Below, piece by piece: positions 52,480 to 62,200 of a DNA stretch of 64,000 nucleotides. Location: the NCBI RefSeq assembly GCF_000495795.1, contig NZ_AWGD01000003.1:186001-250000 (forward strand), given 5' to 3'. The first letter of the stretch is position 1; each line of letters begins with the position of its first letter. The notes beneath the pieces were generated by a model, which was given only the letters and a program-made list of their open reading frames with translations, had not been told where the DNA came from and made no database searches. The DNA comes from Asticcacaulis sp. AC460 (lineage in GTDB: Bacteria > Pseudomonadota > Alphaproteobacteria > Caulobacterales > Caulobacteraceae). Both the position numbers and the translations under genes were made by a program.

Positions 52480-52830
52480 ATGATCAAATCCGTGATTTTT
52501 GCCGGTGTGGCTAGCGTTTGCGCCCTGGCCGCCGGCTCAGCTCTTGCCGATTGCGACGCCAAGCAGGAAAGCGACGTCGCCAAGGCCGTCGCCGAGGCGG
52601 CCCGCGAGTACGTCCCGCAGGACGGCGGCGAGCAATATGTCGATCTGCCGCTTTGTGAAGGCGGCGGTTCCAGATTTGACGCCCGCTTCCGCTATGGCGT
52701 CGAGCGTGACGGCAAGAACACGTGGGTCGAGGGCCGGGCCATCGGCCGGTATGATCGTGTCGACCGCCTGATCATCAAACGCGCCAGCGACGACATGCAG
52801 GCCCAGGATCATGCCCGCGCCGACGACTGA
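52480..52830 (+). CDS. Small exported hypothetical protein
   Basis: A 116-residue protein with a clear signal peptide (MIKSVIFAGVASVCALAAGSALA) and an Ala-x-Ala site. The mature part has two cysteines (DCDAK and LPLCEGGG) that could form a disulfide, and a beta-rich RFDARFRYGVERDGKNTWVEGRAIGRYDRVDRLIIKR. Family not recognised. It is followed by a strong terminator. Confidence 0.65.
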   Translation: MIKSVIFAGVASVCALAAGSALADCDAKQESDVAKAVAEAAREYVPQDGGEQYVDLPLCEGGGSRFDARFRYGVERDGKNTWVEGRAIGRYDRVDRLIIKRASDDMQAQDHARADD

Positions 52831-52855
52831 TCCCCCTCTCAGTCGGCCAAGGCAT

Positions 52856-52891
52856 AAAAAAGCGGCCCCGGAGCGATCCGGGGCCGCTTTT
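52856..52891. terminator. Bidirectional terminator
   Basis: GCGGCCCCGG and CCGGGGCCGC form a perfect 10-bp stem around AGCGAT, with TTTTA after it and AAAAAA before it, so it can stop both the exported-protein gene and the convergent aldehyde dehydrogenase gene. Confidence 0.85.
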
Positions 52892-52913
52892 ATCTGTTCG
52901 CTATTATGAAGCC

Positions 52914-54347
52914 CTACAGCGGGAACTGGTAAGCCGTCTTAACAATCGTGTAGAACTCGACGGCGTAGGCGCCTTGTTCGCGCGGGCCGAAGGACGACGC
53001 CTTACGGCCGCCGAACGGCACGTGGTAATCGACACCAGCGGTCGGCAGGTTGACCATGACCATGCCCGACTGGATCTTGCGCTTGAAGGTCTCGGCGGCT
53101 TTCAGCGACTTGGTGCAGATACCGGCCGACAGGCCCATTTCGGTGTCGTTGGCGACGGCGATGGCTTCGTCCAGGTCCTTGACGCGGATAACCGAGGCGA
53201 CCGGCCCGAAGACCTCTTCCTTGTTGATCGCCATGTCGGCCGTCGTCTTGTCGATCAGGGTCGGGGCGTAATAGTAGCCCGGCGTGCCAAACGTCAGGTC
53301 TTCGCCGCCGGCGACGACCACGCCGCCTTCGGACTTGGCCTTGGTGACGGCGTCACGGGCGATGTCGAGCTGCTCCTGGCTGGCGATCGGGCCCATCTGG
53401 ACGCCGTCGGCGCGGCTGTCGCCGACCTTGATGGCGGCCGTGGCCTTGCCCAGGGCTTCGACGAAGCGGTCGGCGATGCCTTCGGTGACGATGATGCGCG
53501 ACGACGCCGTGCAGCGGTGACCCGACGAGAAGAAGGACGAGTTCAGCACCGAGTTGACCGCGTTGTCGAGATCGGCGTCATCCAGGACGACGACCGGGTT
53601 CTTGCCGCCCATTTCGCACTGGACGCGCTTGCCCTTGGCGACGGCCTGGTCGCGGACGCGGGTGCCGGTCGGGACCGAGCCGGTGAAGGAGATGGCGTCG
53701 CAGCCGTCGATCATCAGCGGGCCAGCGACGGAACCGCGGGCGAAGATCATGTTCAGCACGCCCTTGGGCAGGCCGGCGCGGTTCAGGATGTCGGCCAACT
53801 CCCAGGCGCAGCCCGGGGTCAGTTCGGCCGGCTTGAACACGACCGTATTACCGAAAGCGATGGCCGGGGCAATCTTCCAGGCCGGGATGGCGATCGGGAA
53901 GTTCCACGGGCAGATCAGGCCGATGATCCCGACGGGTTCGCGGGTGATTTCGACCTTCACGCCCGGACGGACCGAGTCGAGCACTTCACCGTGGGCGCGC
54001 AGGGCCTCACCGGCGAAATATTTCAGGATATGGCCGGCGCGGGTGACTTCGCCGATGCCTTCCGGCAGGGTCTTGCCTTCTTCGCGCGACAGCAGGGCGC
54101 CCAGCTCGGCCTTGCGGGCCAGGACTTCGGTGCCGGCATTGTCGAGCACGTCGAAACGTTGTTGCGGCGTCGAATACTGCCAGGTCTGGAAGGCGTCCTT
54201 GGCGGCGGCGATGGCGGCCTTGACCTCGGCTTCGCCGGCGGTCGAATAGGTGCCGATAATGTCGTTGGTATCGGAGGGATTGATGTCGTTGAAGGTCTTA
54301 TCCGTAAAAACCCACTCGCCGTTGATCAGGTTACCTTTTGCCGACAT
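52914..54347 (-). CDS. Aldehyde dehydrogenase, alpha-ketoglutarate-semialdehyde type
   Basis: A 477-residue NAD(P)-dependent aldehyde dehydrogenase. Seen are PWNFPIAIPAWKIAPAIAFGNTVVFKPAELTP, the catalytic-glutamate region CEMGGKNPVVVLDD, the catalytic cysteine in SSGHRCTASSR, and FGGRKASSFGPREQGAYAVEFYTIVKTAY at the C-terminus. The final GPREQG...FYT.VKTAY pattern is that of ketoglutarate-semialdehyde dehydrogenases of pentose/uronate oxidative pathways. The ATG at 54347 has AAGGAG six bases upstream. No pathway partner is adjacent. Confidence 0.87.
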   Translation of the reverse strand: MSAKGNLINGEWVFTDKTFNDINPSDTNDIIGTYSTAGEAEVKAAIAAAKDAFQTWQYSTPQQRFDVLDNAGTEVLARKAELGALLSREEGKTLPEGIGEVTRAGHILKYFAGEALRAHGEVLDSVRPGVKVEITREPVGIIGLICPWNFPIAIPAWKIAPAIAFGNTVVFKPAELTPGCAWELADILNRAGLPKGVLNMIFARGSVAGPLMIDGCDAISFTGSVPTGTRVRDQAVAKGKRVQCEMGGKNPVVVLDDADLDNAVNSVLNSSFFSSGHRCTASSRIIVTEGIADRFVEALGKATAAIKVGDSRADGVQMGPIASQEQLDIARDAVTKAKSEGGVVVAGGEDLTFGTPGYYYAPTLIDKTTADMAINKEEVFGPVASVIRVKDLDEAIAVANDTEMGLSAGICTKSLKAAETFKRKIQSGMVMVNLPTAGVDYHVPFGGRKASSFGPREQGAYAVEFYTIVKTAYQFPL

Positions 54348-54581
54348 GACGTTCTCCTTGAAGGTTGGCATTTGTTGCGGGCTCTATAAGCCACTGTGGT
54401 AGCGTTAACAAGACGCTAGTTCTGGCGCCTATATAGTCAGACAATTGCCCTTTGTCACCCCGTGTGGGAACCAACCTTTCGTTTTTATTGAAACTTTGGG
54501 AAATGCCTTTTGAGGTGCATGGATTTTTGAGCCTGCTAAAGCGCAACGGACAGTTCATTTGTATCCAGAAGGCGTAGTCTC

Positions 54582-55742
54582 ATGGCCATCCCGTTCATCG
54601 ACCTCGGCGTTCAGCGTGAGCGCATCGGCGCCAAAATCGAAGAGAACGTGCTGAAGGTCATCAAGCACGGCGCCTATATCATGGGTCCGGAGGTCAAGAC
54701 CTTCGAAGCCAATATGGCCGCCTTTGCCGGTGCCAAGCACTGCCTGTCCTGCGCCAACGGCACCGACGCCATCGAGCTGATCCTGCTGGGTCTGGGCATC
54801 GGCGACGGCGATGCGGTGTTCGTGCCGGCCTTTACCTTTGTGGCTACGGCCGAGGTCGTGCCGATGACCGGCGCCGAGCCGGTCTTCGTCGACATCCAGG
54901 GCGACACCTACAATATCGATCCGGCCAAGCTGGATGCCGCCATCGCCAATGTCGCCGCCGAAGGCCGCCTGAAGCCCGCCGCTATCATTGCGGTCGACCT
55001 GTTCGGCCAGGCCGCGGACTATCCCGCCCTGGCAGAGGTGGCGCGCAAGCACAGCCTGCCGCTGATCTGCGACTCGGCCCAGGGCTTCGGCTGCACTATC
55101 GACGACCGTCAGCCGCTGGAATGGTGTGTGGCGACGGCGACCAGCTTTTATCCGGCCAAGCCGCTGGGCTGCTACGGCGACGGTGGCGCGGTCGTGACCA
55201 ATGACGACGCGCTGATGGAAAAGATGATCTCGTTCCGGGTTCACGGCGGCGCGACCCCGACCGATGTCGCCACGATGAACTTCGAGCACGAAGCCAAGTA
55301 CCTCAATGTCCGCGTCGGCATGAATTCGCGCCTGGACACCATCCAGGCGGCGGTGCTGATCGAAAAACTGGAAATCTTCGGCGAGGAGATCGAGCTGCGC
55401 CAGAAGGTGGCGGCGCGTTATAATGCGCTGCTGGCCGGCAAGGTGAAGAGCGTGCCGTTTGTGAAGGACGGCTATGTCTCGACCTGGGCGCAGTACACGA
55501 TCGAGCATGACAATCGCGACGGCTTGCAGGCGCATCTGCGGACCCTGGGCGTGCCGTCGGCGGTCTATTATCCGATCCCGCTGCACCAGCAGCCGGGCTA
55601 TGCGATGTTCAAGGCCGGGGGATGGGATCTCAGCGTGTCGGAAGCCAAGTCGAAGACGGTGATTTCGCTGCCGTTCAGCCCGTATCTCGACGAAGCGACC
55701 CAGGACCAGATCGTCGCCGCGGTGACCTCGTTCAACGGCTAG
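54582..55742 (+). CDS. DegT/DnrJ/EryC1/StrS-family sugar aminotransferase, WbpE-like
   Basis: A 386-residue PLP enzyme. The N-terminus IPFIDLGVQRERIGAKIEENVLKVIKHGAYIMGPEVKTFE, the PLP pocket CANGTDAIELIL and DSAQGFGC, and the PLP lysine in SFYPAKPLGCYGDGGAV define the family. It would transaminate a keto-nucleotide sugar for surface polysaccharide. It resembles WbpE more than PseC. It is not adjacent to the pse genes (about 4 kb away). Confidence 0.88.
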   Translation: MAIPFIDLGVQRERIGAKIEENVLKVIKHGAYIMGPEVKTFEANMAAFAGAKHCLSCANGTDAIELILLGLGIGDGDAVFVPAFTFVATAEVVPMTGAEPVFVDIQGDTYNIDPAKLDAAIANVAAEGRLKPAAIIAVDLFGQAADYPALAEVARKHSLPLICDSAQGFGCTIDDRQPLEWCVATATSFYPAKPLGCYGDGGAVVTNDDALMEKMISFRVHGGATPTDVATMNFEHEAKYLNVRVGMNSRLDTIQAAVLIEKLEIFGEEIELRQKVAARYNALLAGKVKSVPFVKDGYVSTWAQYTIEHDNRDGLQAHLRTLGVPSAVYYPIPLHQQPGYAMFKAGGWDLSVSEAKSKTVISLPFSPYLDEATQDQIVAAVTSFNG

Positions 55743-55758
55743 AAAAGGTTAAGGTGGG

Positions 55759-55843
55759 TCCACAGATTACACAGATTTAGAGGGATTTAAGTGGAGCGCG
55801 CCGTCTCTCCTCTTAATCTTTCTAAATCTGTGTAATCTGTGGA
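55759..55843. repeat. Long perfect inverted repeat forming a hairpin
   Basis: Arms 55759-55781 and 55821-55843 are perfectly complementary over 23 bases and include CCACAGATTACACAG. The flanking bases continue to match imperfectly to about 36. Similar CACAGATTACACAGATT palindromes recur between genes in many unrelated bacteria. It sits just after the aminotransferase stop and may terminate or stabilise its transcript. Confidence 0.8.
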
Positions 55844-56055
55844 CTACCTTTCCTTAAACTTCCCGTAGAAATTTCCTAACGCGCGGGAAAATTTCCGAAA
55901 AATAGTGAACGCGCGCGAAAAGTTTGACTTTTCAAGAGACCACACTGCTGTTATGGACACACATGCGTCACATTTCGCGCCTGCACACTGGATCGGTTAT
56001 CCGGCGTCGCGGTGCCATGTGGCTTTTTAGGTTAATCAGGCTGGGATCGGATTAA
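55844..56055. promoter_or_regulatory. amtB upstream region with a spaced direct repeat
   Basis: AACGCGCGGGAAAATTT (55878) and AACGCGCGCGAAAAGTTT (55908) recur 30 bases apart, about three helical turns. I find no sigma-54 promoter or NtrC dyad by eye. Confidence 0.35.
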
Positions 56056-57384
56056 ATGACGGCAGCAACGGTCAGTAGCGTAGCGGCGGCAGCCCCGGCT
56101 CCGGAAGCGGCGAGCTCCGTCTCGGCGTCGGCGGAGGCCTTTACCGGCCTGGCCCACCAGGTCAAGCTGGAGCTGAGCTCGGGCGATACCGCCTTCATGA
56201 TCCTGTCGACCGTCCTGGTCCTGTTCATGACCCTGCCCGGCCTGGCCCTGTTCTACGGCGGCATGGTCCGCAAGAAGAACCTGCTGTCGACCCTGGCGCA
56301 ATCGGTCGCCGTCTCGGCCATCGTCACCGTGCTGTGGATCCTGGTCGGCTATTCCCTGGCCTTCGGCAAGGGCCCGAACGACGGCTGGAACGCTGTCCTG
56401 GGCAGCTTCGACGCTGCCCTGCTGAAGGGTGTCACGCTCAACACCGCCCACAGCCTGACCAAGGCGCTGCCGGAATATCTCTGGATCGCCTACCAGATGA
56501 CGTTCGCCATCATCACCCCTGCCCTGATCGCCGGGTCGATCGCCGAACGTATGAAGTTCTCGGCCTTTATCCTGTTCACCGCCCTGTGGTCGCTGCTGGT
56601 CTATGTGCCGATCTGCCATTGGGTGTGGGGCGGCGGTTTCCTAGGTGGTTATGGCGTGCTCGACTTCGCCGGCGGCGCCGTGGTTCACGTCAATTCGGGT
56701 GTCGCCGGCCTGGTCGCCGCCCTGGTCCTGGGCAAGCGCAAGGGCTTCGGCCGCGACAACATGGCGCCGCATAACCTGGGCTACACCATGATCGGCGCTT
56801 CGATGCTGCTGGTTGGCTGGATCGGCTTCAATGCTGGCTCCTGGTGGGCCGCCGACGGCGTCGCCGCGGTCGCCATGCTGAACACCATCGTCGCCGCCAT
56901 GACCGGCGTCATCGGCTGGACCGTGCCGGAATGGATCGAGCGCAAGCAGCCGACCCTGCTGGGTCTGGTGTCCGGCCTGGTCGTCGGTCTGGTCGCCATC
57001 ACGCCGGCCGCCGGCTTCGTCAATCCGACCGGCGCCCTGGCCATCGGCCTGATCGCCGGCCCGATCTGCTACATCGCCTCGACCTATGTGAAGAACATGT
57101 TCAAGTACGACGACTCGCTGGACGCCTTCGGCGTGCACGGTGTCGGCGGCTTTGTCGGCGCCATCCTGACCGCCGTCTTCGCCGATCCGTCGATCAATGC
57201 CCTGGGCAAGGATGCGTCGGTACTCAAACAGTTCGTCGGCCTGGTCGCCGTCATCGGCTGGAGCGCGGTACTGACATTCGTCATCCTGATGGTCTGCAAA
57301 TACACAACAGGCCTGCGCGTAACAGACGAGGAAGAGATCGAAGGTCTCGATATGTCACAGCACGGGGAGACCCTGCACGGATAG
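56056..57384 (+). CDS. amtB: Ammonium transporter AmtB
   Basis: A 442-residue Amt/Rh-family channel with eleven membrane helices after an Ala/Ser-rich start. Signature parts are FMTLPGLALFYGGMVRKKN, WVWGGGFLGGYGVLDFAGGAVVHVNSG (twin-histidine first His), and DAFGVHGVGGFVGAILTAVF (second His). The C-terminus EEIEGLDMSQHGETLHG is the cytoplasmic tail contacted by GlnK-type PII proteins. No glnK gene is adjacent; gltD and gltB follow after 370 bases. Confidence 0.94.
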   Translation: MTAATVSSVAAAAPAPEAASSVSASAEAFTGLAHQVKLELSSGDTAFMILSTVLVLFMTLPGLALFYGGMVRKKNLLSTLAQSVAVSAIVTVLWILVGYSLAFGKGPNDGWNAVLGSFDAALLKGVTLNTAHSLTKALPEYLWIAYQMTFAIITPALIAGSIAERMKFSAFILFTALWSLLVYVPICHWVWGGGFLGGYGVLDFAGGAVVHVNSGVAGLVAALVLGKRKGFGRDNMAPHNLGYTMIGASMLLVGWIGFNAGSWWAADGVAAVAMLNTIVAAMTGVIGWTVPEWIERKQPTLLGLVSGLVVGLVAITPAAGFVNPTGALAIGLIAGPICYIASTYVKNMFKYDDSLDAFGVHGVGGFVGAILTAVFADPSINALGKDASVLKQFVGLVAVIGWSAVLTFVILMVCKYTTGLRVTDEEEIEGLDMSQHGETLHG

Positions 57385-57417
57385 TCCGAAACGACATCAG
57401 TGCCGAGTTTAAGAGGT

Positions 57418-57446
57418 CCCCCTCGCGCTACCCAGCGACGAGGGGG
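57418..57446. terminator. Hairpin after amtB
   Basis: CCCCCTCG pairs with CGAGGGGG, with an inner CGCT/AGCG step. It lacks a good T-run, so termination may be partial. The remaining gap to gltD (57447-57754) holds no gene and should contain the glt promoter; TTTGCTC-AATC-GGGCAAA is a near-palindrome within it. Confidence 0.45.
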
Positions 57447-57754
57447 TTCGCATGTCAGGGGCCGTTTGACCAAAGGCAAGTTTTGGTCGTAAAGCCCGGG
57501 CATAATGGCCACAAGCGGTGAAAACTTGCGGCCGAACGACGAAATGGCAGGATTTTTGCTCAATCGGGCAAATAACCTTGTCGCAGACATGGTATCTTCG
57601 GATACCACCACGGCATTTTTGTCATAGACCGGATAATTCGGCGAGACAGGGTGACGAAAGTTACAATTTTTCCTTTCACCGCCGGGGCTTTTCGGCTTAA
57701 AGCCGCCGGCGGCTGTCACAGCCGACTAATACGGCATAGTTAAGGGTTTATGCG

Positions 57755-59227
57755 ATGGATACGAACCGCTTTGTGGTCGAGGTCAAAAAGGGTCCGGCGA
57801 AGACCGATGCGACAACTCGCATCGCCAACTTCAATGAGATCTATTCGGACTTCAAACCCACACATGCCTCGCATCAGGCTTCGCGCTGCGCCCAGTGCGG
57901 CGTACCCTTCTGCCAGCACGGCTGCCCCCTGTCGAACAACATCCCCGACTGGCTGCGCCTGACGGCAGAGGGCCGCCCGCAGGAGGCCTATGAGCTGTCG
58001 GCGGCGACCTCGACCCTTCCGGAAATCTGCGGCCGCATCTGCCCGCAGGACCGCCTGTGCGAAGGGTCTTGCGTGCTGGAACAGTCAGGCTGGGAAAACG
58101 TCACCATCGGCAGCGTCGAACGCTACATCAACGACCTGGCCTTCGAAGAAGGCTGGATCCAGCCGATCGAACCGGAAGTCGAGCGCAGCCAAAGCATTGC
58201 CATCATCGGCGCCGGTCCGGCCGGCATCGCCGCCGCCGACCGTCTGCGTACGCTCGGCTACAAGGTCACCATCTATGACCGTTACGACCGCGCCGGCGGC
58301 CTGCTGGTCTACGGCATCCCGTCGTTCAAGCTGGAAAAGCATGTCGTCGCCCGCCGCACCGATCGCCTGGCCCAGTCGGGTGTCGAGTTCGTGCTGAACT
58401 GCAACATCGGCGAAGACGTCACCTTCGAGGAACTGCGTGAAAAGCACGACGCCATCCTGGTCGCCACCGGCGTCTACAAGGCGCGCCGCCTGAGCGTGCC
58501 GACCGCCAACCCGACCGGCGTCGTCGCCGCGCTCGACTACCTGATCACCGCCAACAAGATCAGCTTCGGCGATGACATCGCCGACTTCAACAGCGGCAAG
58601 CTCAATGCCGACGGCAAGAATGTCGTCGTGGTCGGTGGCGGTGACACCGCCATGGACTGCGTCCGCACCGCCATCCGCCAGGGCGCCAAGTCCGTGACCT
58701 GCGTCTACCGCCGCGACCGCGCCAACATGCCGGGTTCCGACCGCGAAGTCTCCAACGCCGAGGAAGAAGGCGTCCGTTTCGAATGGCTGTCGGCCCCCAA
58801 GGCCATCCTGGACAACCATGGCGCCGTCGCCGGCCTGCGCATCCAGCGCATGCGCCTGACCACGCCGGACGCCCAAGGCCGCCAAGGCATCGAGGACATC
58901 CACGGCGCCGAGGCCGACCTGCCGGCCGACCTGATCATCGAAGCCCTGGGCTTCGAGCCGGAAAACCTGCCTGTCATGTTCAACGAACCCGGCCTGGAGG
59001 TCACCCGCTGGGGCACCTTGAAGACCATGGCCGGTGAATTCCAGACCACGGTATCGGGCGTGTTCGCCGCCGGCGATATCGTCCGTGGCGCTTCGCTGGT
59101 CGTCTGGGCCGTGCGCGAAGGCCAGGACGCCGCCGCCGATATCCACCACTATCTCTCGACCGAGCTGCTGGCCCAGCCGGCCAACGACGATGTCACTTCG
59201 CTCCAGCACGCGGGAGCCGCGGAATAA
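57755..59227 (+). CDS. gltD: Glutamate synthase small subunit GltD
   Basis: A 490-residue flavoprotein delivering electrons from NADPH to GltB. The N-terminal iron-sulfur cysteines are in CAQCGVPFCQHGCPLSNN and CGRICPQDRLCEGSC; the FAD site is IAIIGAGPAGIAAADRL and the NADPH site VVVVGGGDTAMDCVRTA. It precedes gltB by two bases, so the two are one operon. Confidence 0.95.
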   Translation: MDTNRFVVEVKKGPAKTDATTRIANFNEIYSDFKPTHASHQASRCAQCGVPFCQHGCPLSNNIPDWLRLTAEGRPQEAYELSAATSTLPEICGRICPQDRLCEGSCVLEQSGWENVTIGSVERYINDLAFEEGWIQPIEPEVERSQSIAIIGAGPAGIAAADRLRTLGYKVTIYDRYDRAGGLLVYGIPSFKLEKHVVARRTDRLAQSGVEFVLNCNIGEDVTFEELREKHDAILVATGVYKARRLSVPTANPTGVVAALDYLITANKISFGDDIADFNSGKLNADGKNVVVVGGGDTAMDCVRTAIRQGAKSVTCVYRRDRANMPGSDREVSNAEEEGVRFEWLSAPKAILDNHGAVAGLRIQRMRLTTPDAQGRQGIEDIHGAEADLPADLIIEALGFEPENLPVMFNEPGLEVTRWGTLKTMAGEFQTTVSGVFAAGDIVRGASLVVWAVREGQDAAADIHHYLSTELLAQPANDDVTSLQHAGAAE

Positions 59228-59229
59228 TT

Positions 59230-62200
59230 ATGACCCAGTTTGATTCGTACAAGCACTACCAGGATCAGCGTCAGCGCCTCATCGATGGCCACGCCTATGA
59301 TCCGGCGTCCGAAATCTCCGCCTGCGGCGTCGGCGTGGTCTGCGCTATCGACGGCCAGCCCCGCCGCGACGTCGTCGACCTGGCGGTCAAGGCGCTGAAG
59401 GCCCTGTTCCACCGCGGTGCCGTCGATGCCGACGGCAAGTCCGGTGACGGCGCCGGCATCCTGCTCAACGTGCCGCAGGACTTCTTCCGCGAACAGGTCC
59501 GCAACATCGGCCACACCCCGCGTCCCGGCCCGGTCCTGGTCGGCCAGGTCTTCCTGCCGCGCTCCGACCTCGGCGCCCAGGAATCGGCACGCACCATCGT
59601 CGAATCCGAAATCCTGCGTTCCGGCTTCTACCTCTATGGCTGGCGTCAGCCGCCGGTCGACGTCTCGCAACTGGGCAGCCGCGCCATGTCGACGCGCCCG
59701 GAAATCGAACAGATCATGATGGCCGCCCCCGACGGCCTGGAAGGCGAAGCCCTGGAACGCGCCATGTTCCTGTGCCGCCGCCGCATCGAAAAGCGCGTCG
59801 ACGAAGCCAATCTCGACTGCTACCTCTGTTCCTTCTCGGCCAAGACCCTGATCTACAAGGGCATGTTCCGCGCAGAACTGGTCGATGACTTCTATCTCGA
59901 CCTGAAGGACCCGCGCTTCATCTCCAGCGTGGCCATCTTCCACCAGCGCTTCTCGACCAACACCTTCCCGGAATGGCGCCTGGCGCAACCCTTCCGCATG
60001 CTGGCCCACAACGGCGAGATCAACACCCTGCGCGGCAATGTCAACTGGATGAAGTCGCACGAGATCCGCATGGCCGCCACCACCTTCGGCGACCAGGCCT
60101 CCGACGTGAAGCCGGTGATCCAGCCGCGCGGCTCGGACTCCGCCGCCCTCGACAACGTCTTCGAACTGCTGGTCCGCGCCGGCCGTTCGGCGCCGATGAC
60201 CAAAGCCCTGCTGATCCCCGAAGCCGTCGCCAACGACACCACGGTCTCGGACTCGCATAAGGCGCTGTACGCCTACTGCAACGCCGTTATGGAGCCGTGG
60301 GACGGTCCGGCCGCCATCTGCGCCACCGACGGCCGCTGGGTCGTCGCCGGCAAGGACCGCAATGGCCTGCGTCCGCTGCGCGTCACCGAAACCCGCGACG
60401 GCCTGCTGATCGTCGGCTCCGAAGCCGGCATGACCGGCGTGTCGGAAGACCGCATCCTGCGCCGCATCCACATCGCGCCGGGCCGGATGATCGGGGTCGA
60501 CCTGCAGGAAGGCAAGTTCTTCTCCGAGAACGACATCATCGAAGCCCTGGCCAGCAAGCATGACTACCGCGGCTGGCTGGAAAACATGATCGAGCTGGAG
60601 CCGCTGATCGCGCCCGGCCCCGAGCCGCGCGCCTATGATGGCGAGGAACTGCGCCGCCGCCAGATCGCCGCCGGCTTCACCCTGGAAGACCTCGACACGG
60701 TGCTGGACGCCATGGTCAAGGACGGCAAGGAAGCCATCGGCTCCATGGGCGACGATACCCCCATGGCGGTTTTGTCGGAACAGTGGCGCCCCCTGGCCCA
60801 CTTCTTCCGCCAGAGCTTCGCCCAGGTCACCAACCCGCCGATCGACCCGCTGCGTGAAGCCCAGGGCATGTCCCTGAAGACCCGCTTCAAGAACCTCGGC
60901 AACATCCTGGCCGAGGATGAGGCCCAGACCGACGTCTTCGTGCTGGAAAGCCCCTTCCTGACCACGCTCATGTACGAGCGCATGATCACCTTCGACACCG
61001 CCGGCAAGGTCAGGAAGCTGGACGCCACCTTCGCGGCCGACGAAGTCGGCGGCGGCAAGGCGCTGACCGCCGCGCTGGAACGCCTGCGTGACGAAGCCGT
61101 CAAGGCCGTGGCCGAAGACAAGGCCAGCATGATCGTGCTGACCGACGAAGCCCTGGGCGAAGGCCGCATCGGCGTGCCGGCCATCCTGGCCGCGGCGGCC
61201 GTCCATTCGCGCCTGGTGCAAAAGGGCCTGCGCTCCTTCGTGTCGCTGGTTGTCCGTTCGTCCGAAACCATGGACCCGCACGCTTTCGCCGTGCTGGTCG
61301 GTGTCGGCGCCACGGCGATCAACCCCTACCTGTCGCTGGAACTGCTGCAGGAACGCCTGGCCGCCGGCCGCTATGCCGGCCTGGACGAGCACAAGGCCTT
61401 CCTGAACTACAAGAAGGCGATCGAAGCCGGCCTGATGAAGATCCTGGCCAAGAAGGGCATTTCGATCATCTCGTCCTATCGCGGCGGCTATGAGTTCGAA
61501 GCCCTGGGCCTGTCGCGCGCCCTGGTGGCCGAATACTTCCCGGGCGTGACCTCGCGCATCTCCGGCATCGGCCTCAGCGGCATCGAGCAGAAGCTGTCGG
61601 AGCTGCATGCCAAGGCCTTCGGCGCCAAGCGTCCGATCGTCGATATCGGCGGCTTCTACAAGATGCGCGCCGCCGGCGAGACCCACTACTACCAGCCCAA
61701 GCTGATCCACCTGCTGCAGGAAGCCACCACCAAGAAGGACTACGAGACCTTCAAGCGCTATTCCGAGTTGGTCCACAAGATGTCGAAGACGCATCCGACG
61801 GCGCCGCGCGACCTGCTCAACTGGCAGACCAAGAATGCCGCTGTGTCGATCGAAGAGGTCGAAAGCGTCAATGAGATCCGCAAGCGCTTCGTCACGCCGG
61901 GCATGTCACTGGGCGCGCTCAGCCCCGAGGCCCACGAGACCCTGAACATCGCCATGAACCGCATCGGCGCCCGTTCGGTGTCGGGTGAGGGCGGCGAGGA
62001 TCCGGAACGCTACAACCGCCGCCCCAACGGCGACAACCCGAACTCGGCCATCAAGCAGATCGCCTCGGGCCGCTTCGGCGTTACGGCGGAATACCTCAAC
62101 CAGTGCCGCGAAATCGAGATCAAGGTCGCCCAGGGCGCCAAGCCCGGCGAGGGCGGCCAGCTGCCCGGCTTCAAGGTCACCGAATTCATCGCCCGCATGC

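Noticed and set aside
55844-56055. A sigma-54/NtrC promoter for amtB
   Set aside because: No GG-N10-GC element with TGGCAC/TTGC character and no NtrC dyad could be found by eye.
59149-61794. An 881-codon minus-strand open frame opposite gltB, and similar long frames opposite serA, the M1 peptidase and gltB's 3' half
   Set aside because: They lie exactly opposite well-supported genes, have no family similarity or ribosome sites, and arise from high-GC codon bias that removes stops on the opposite strand.
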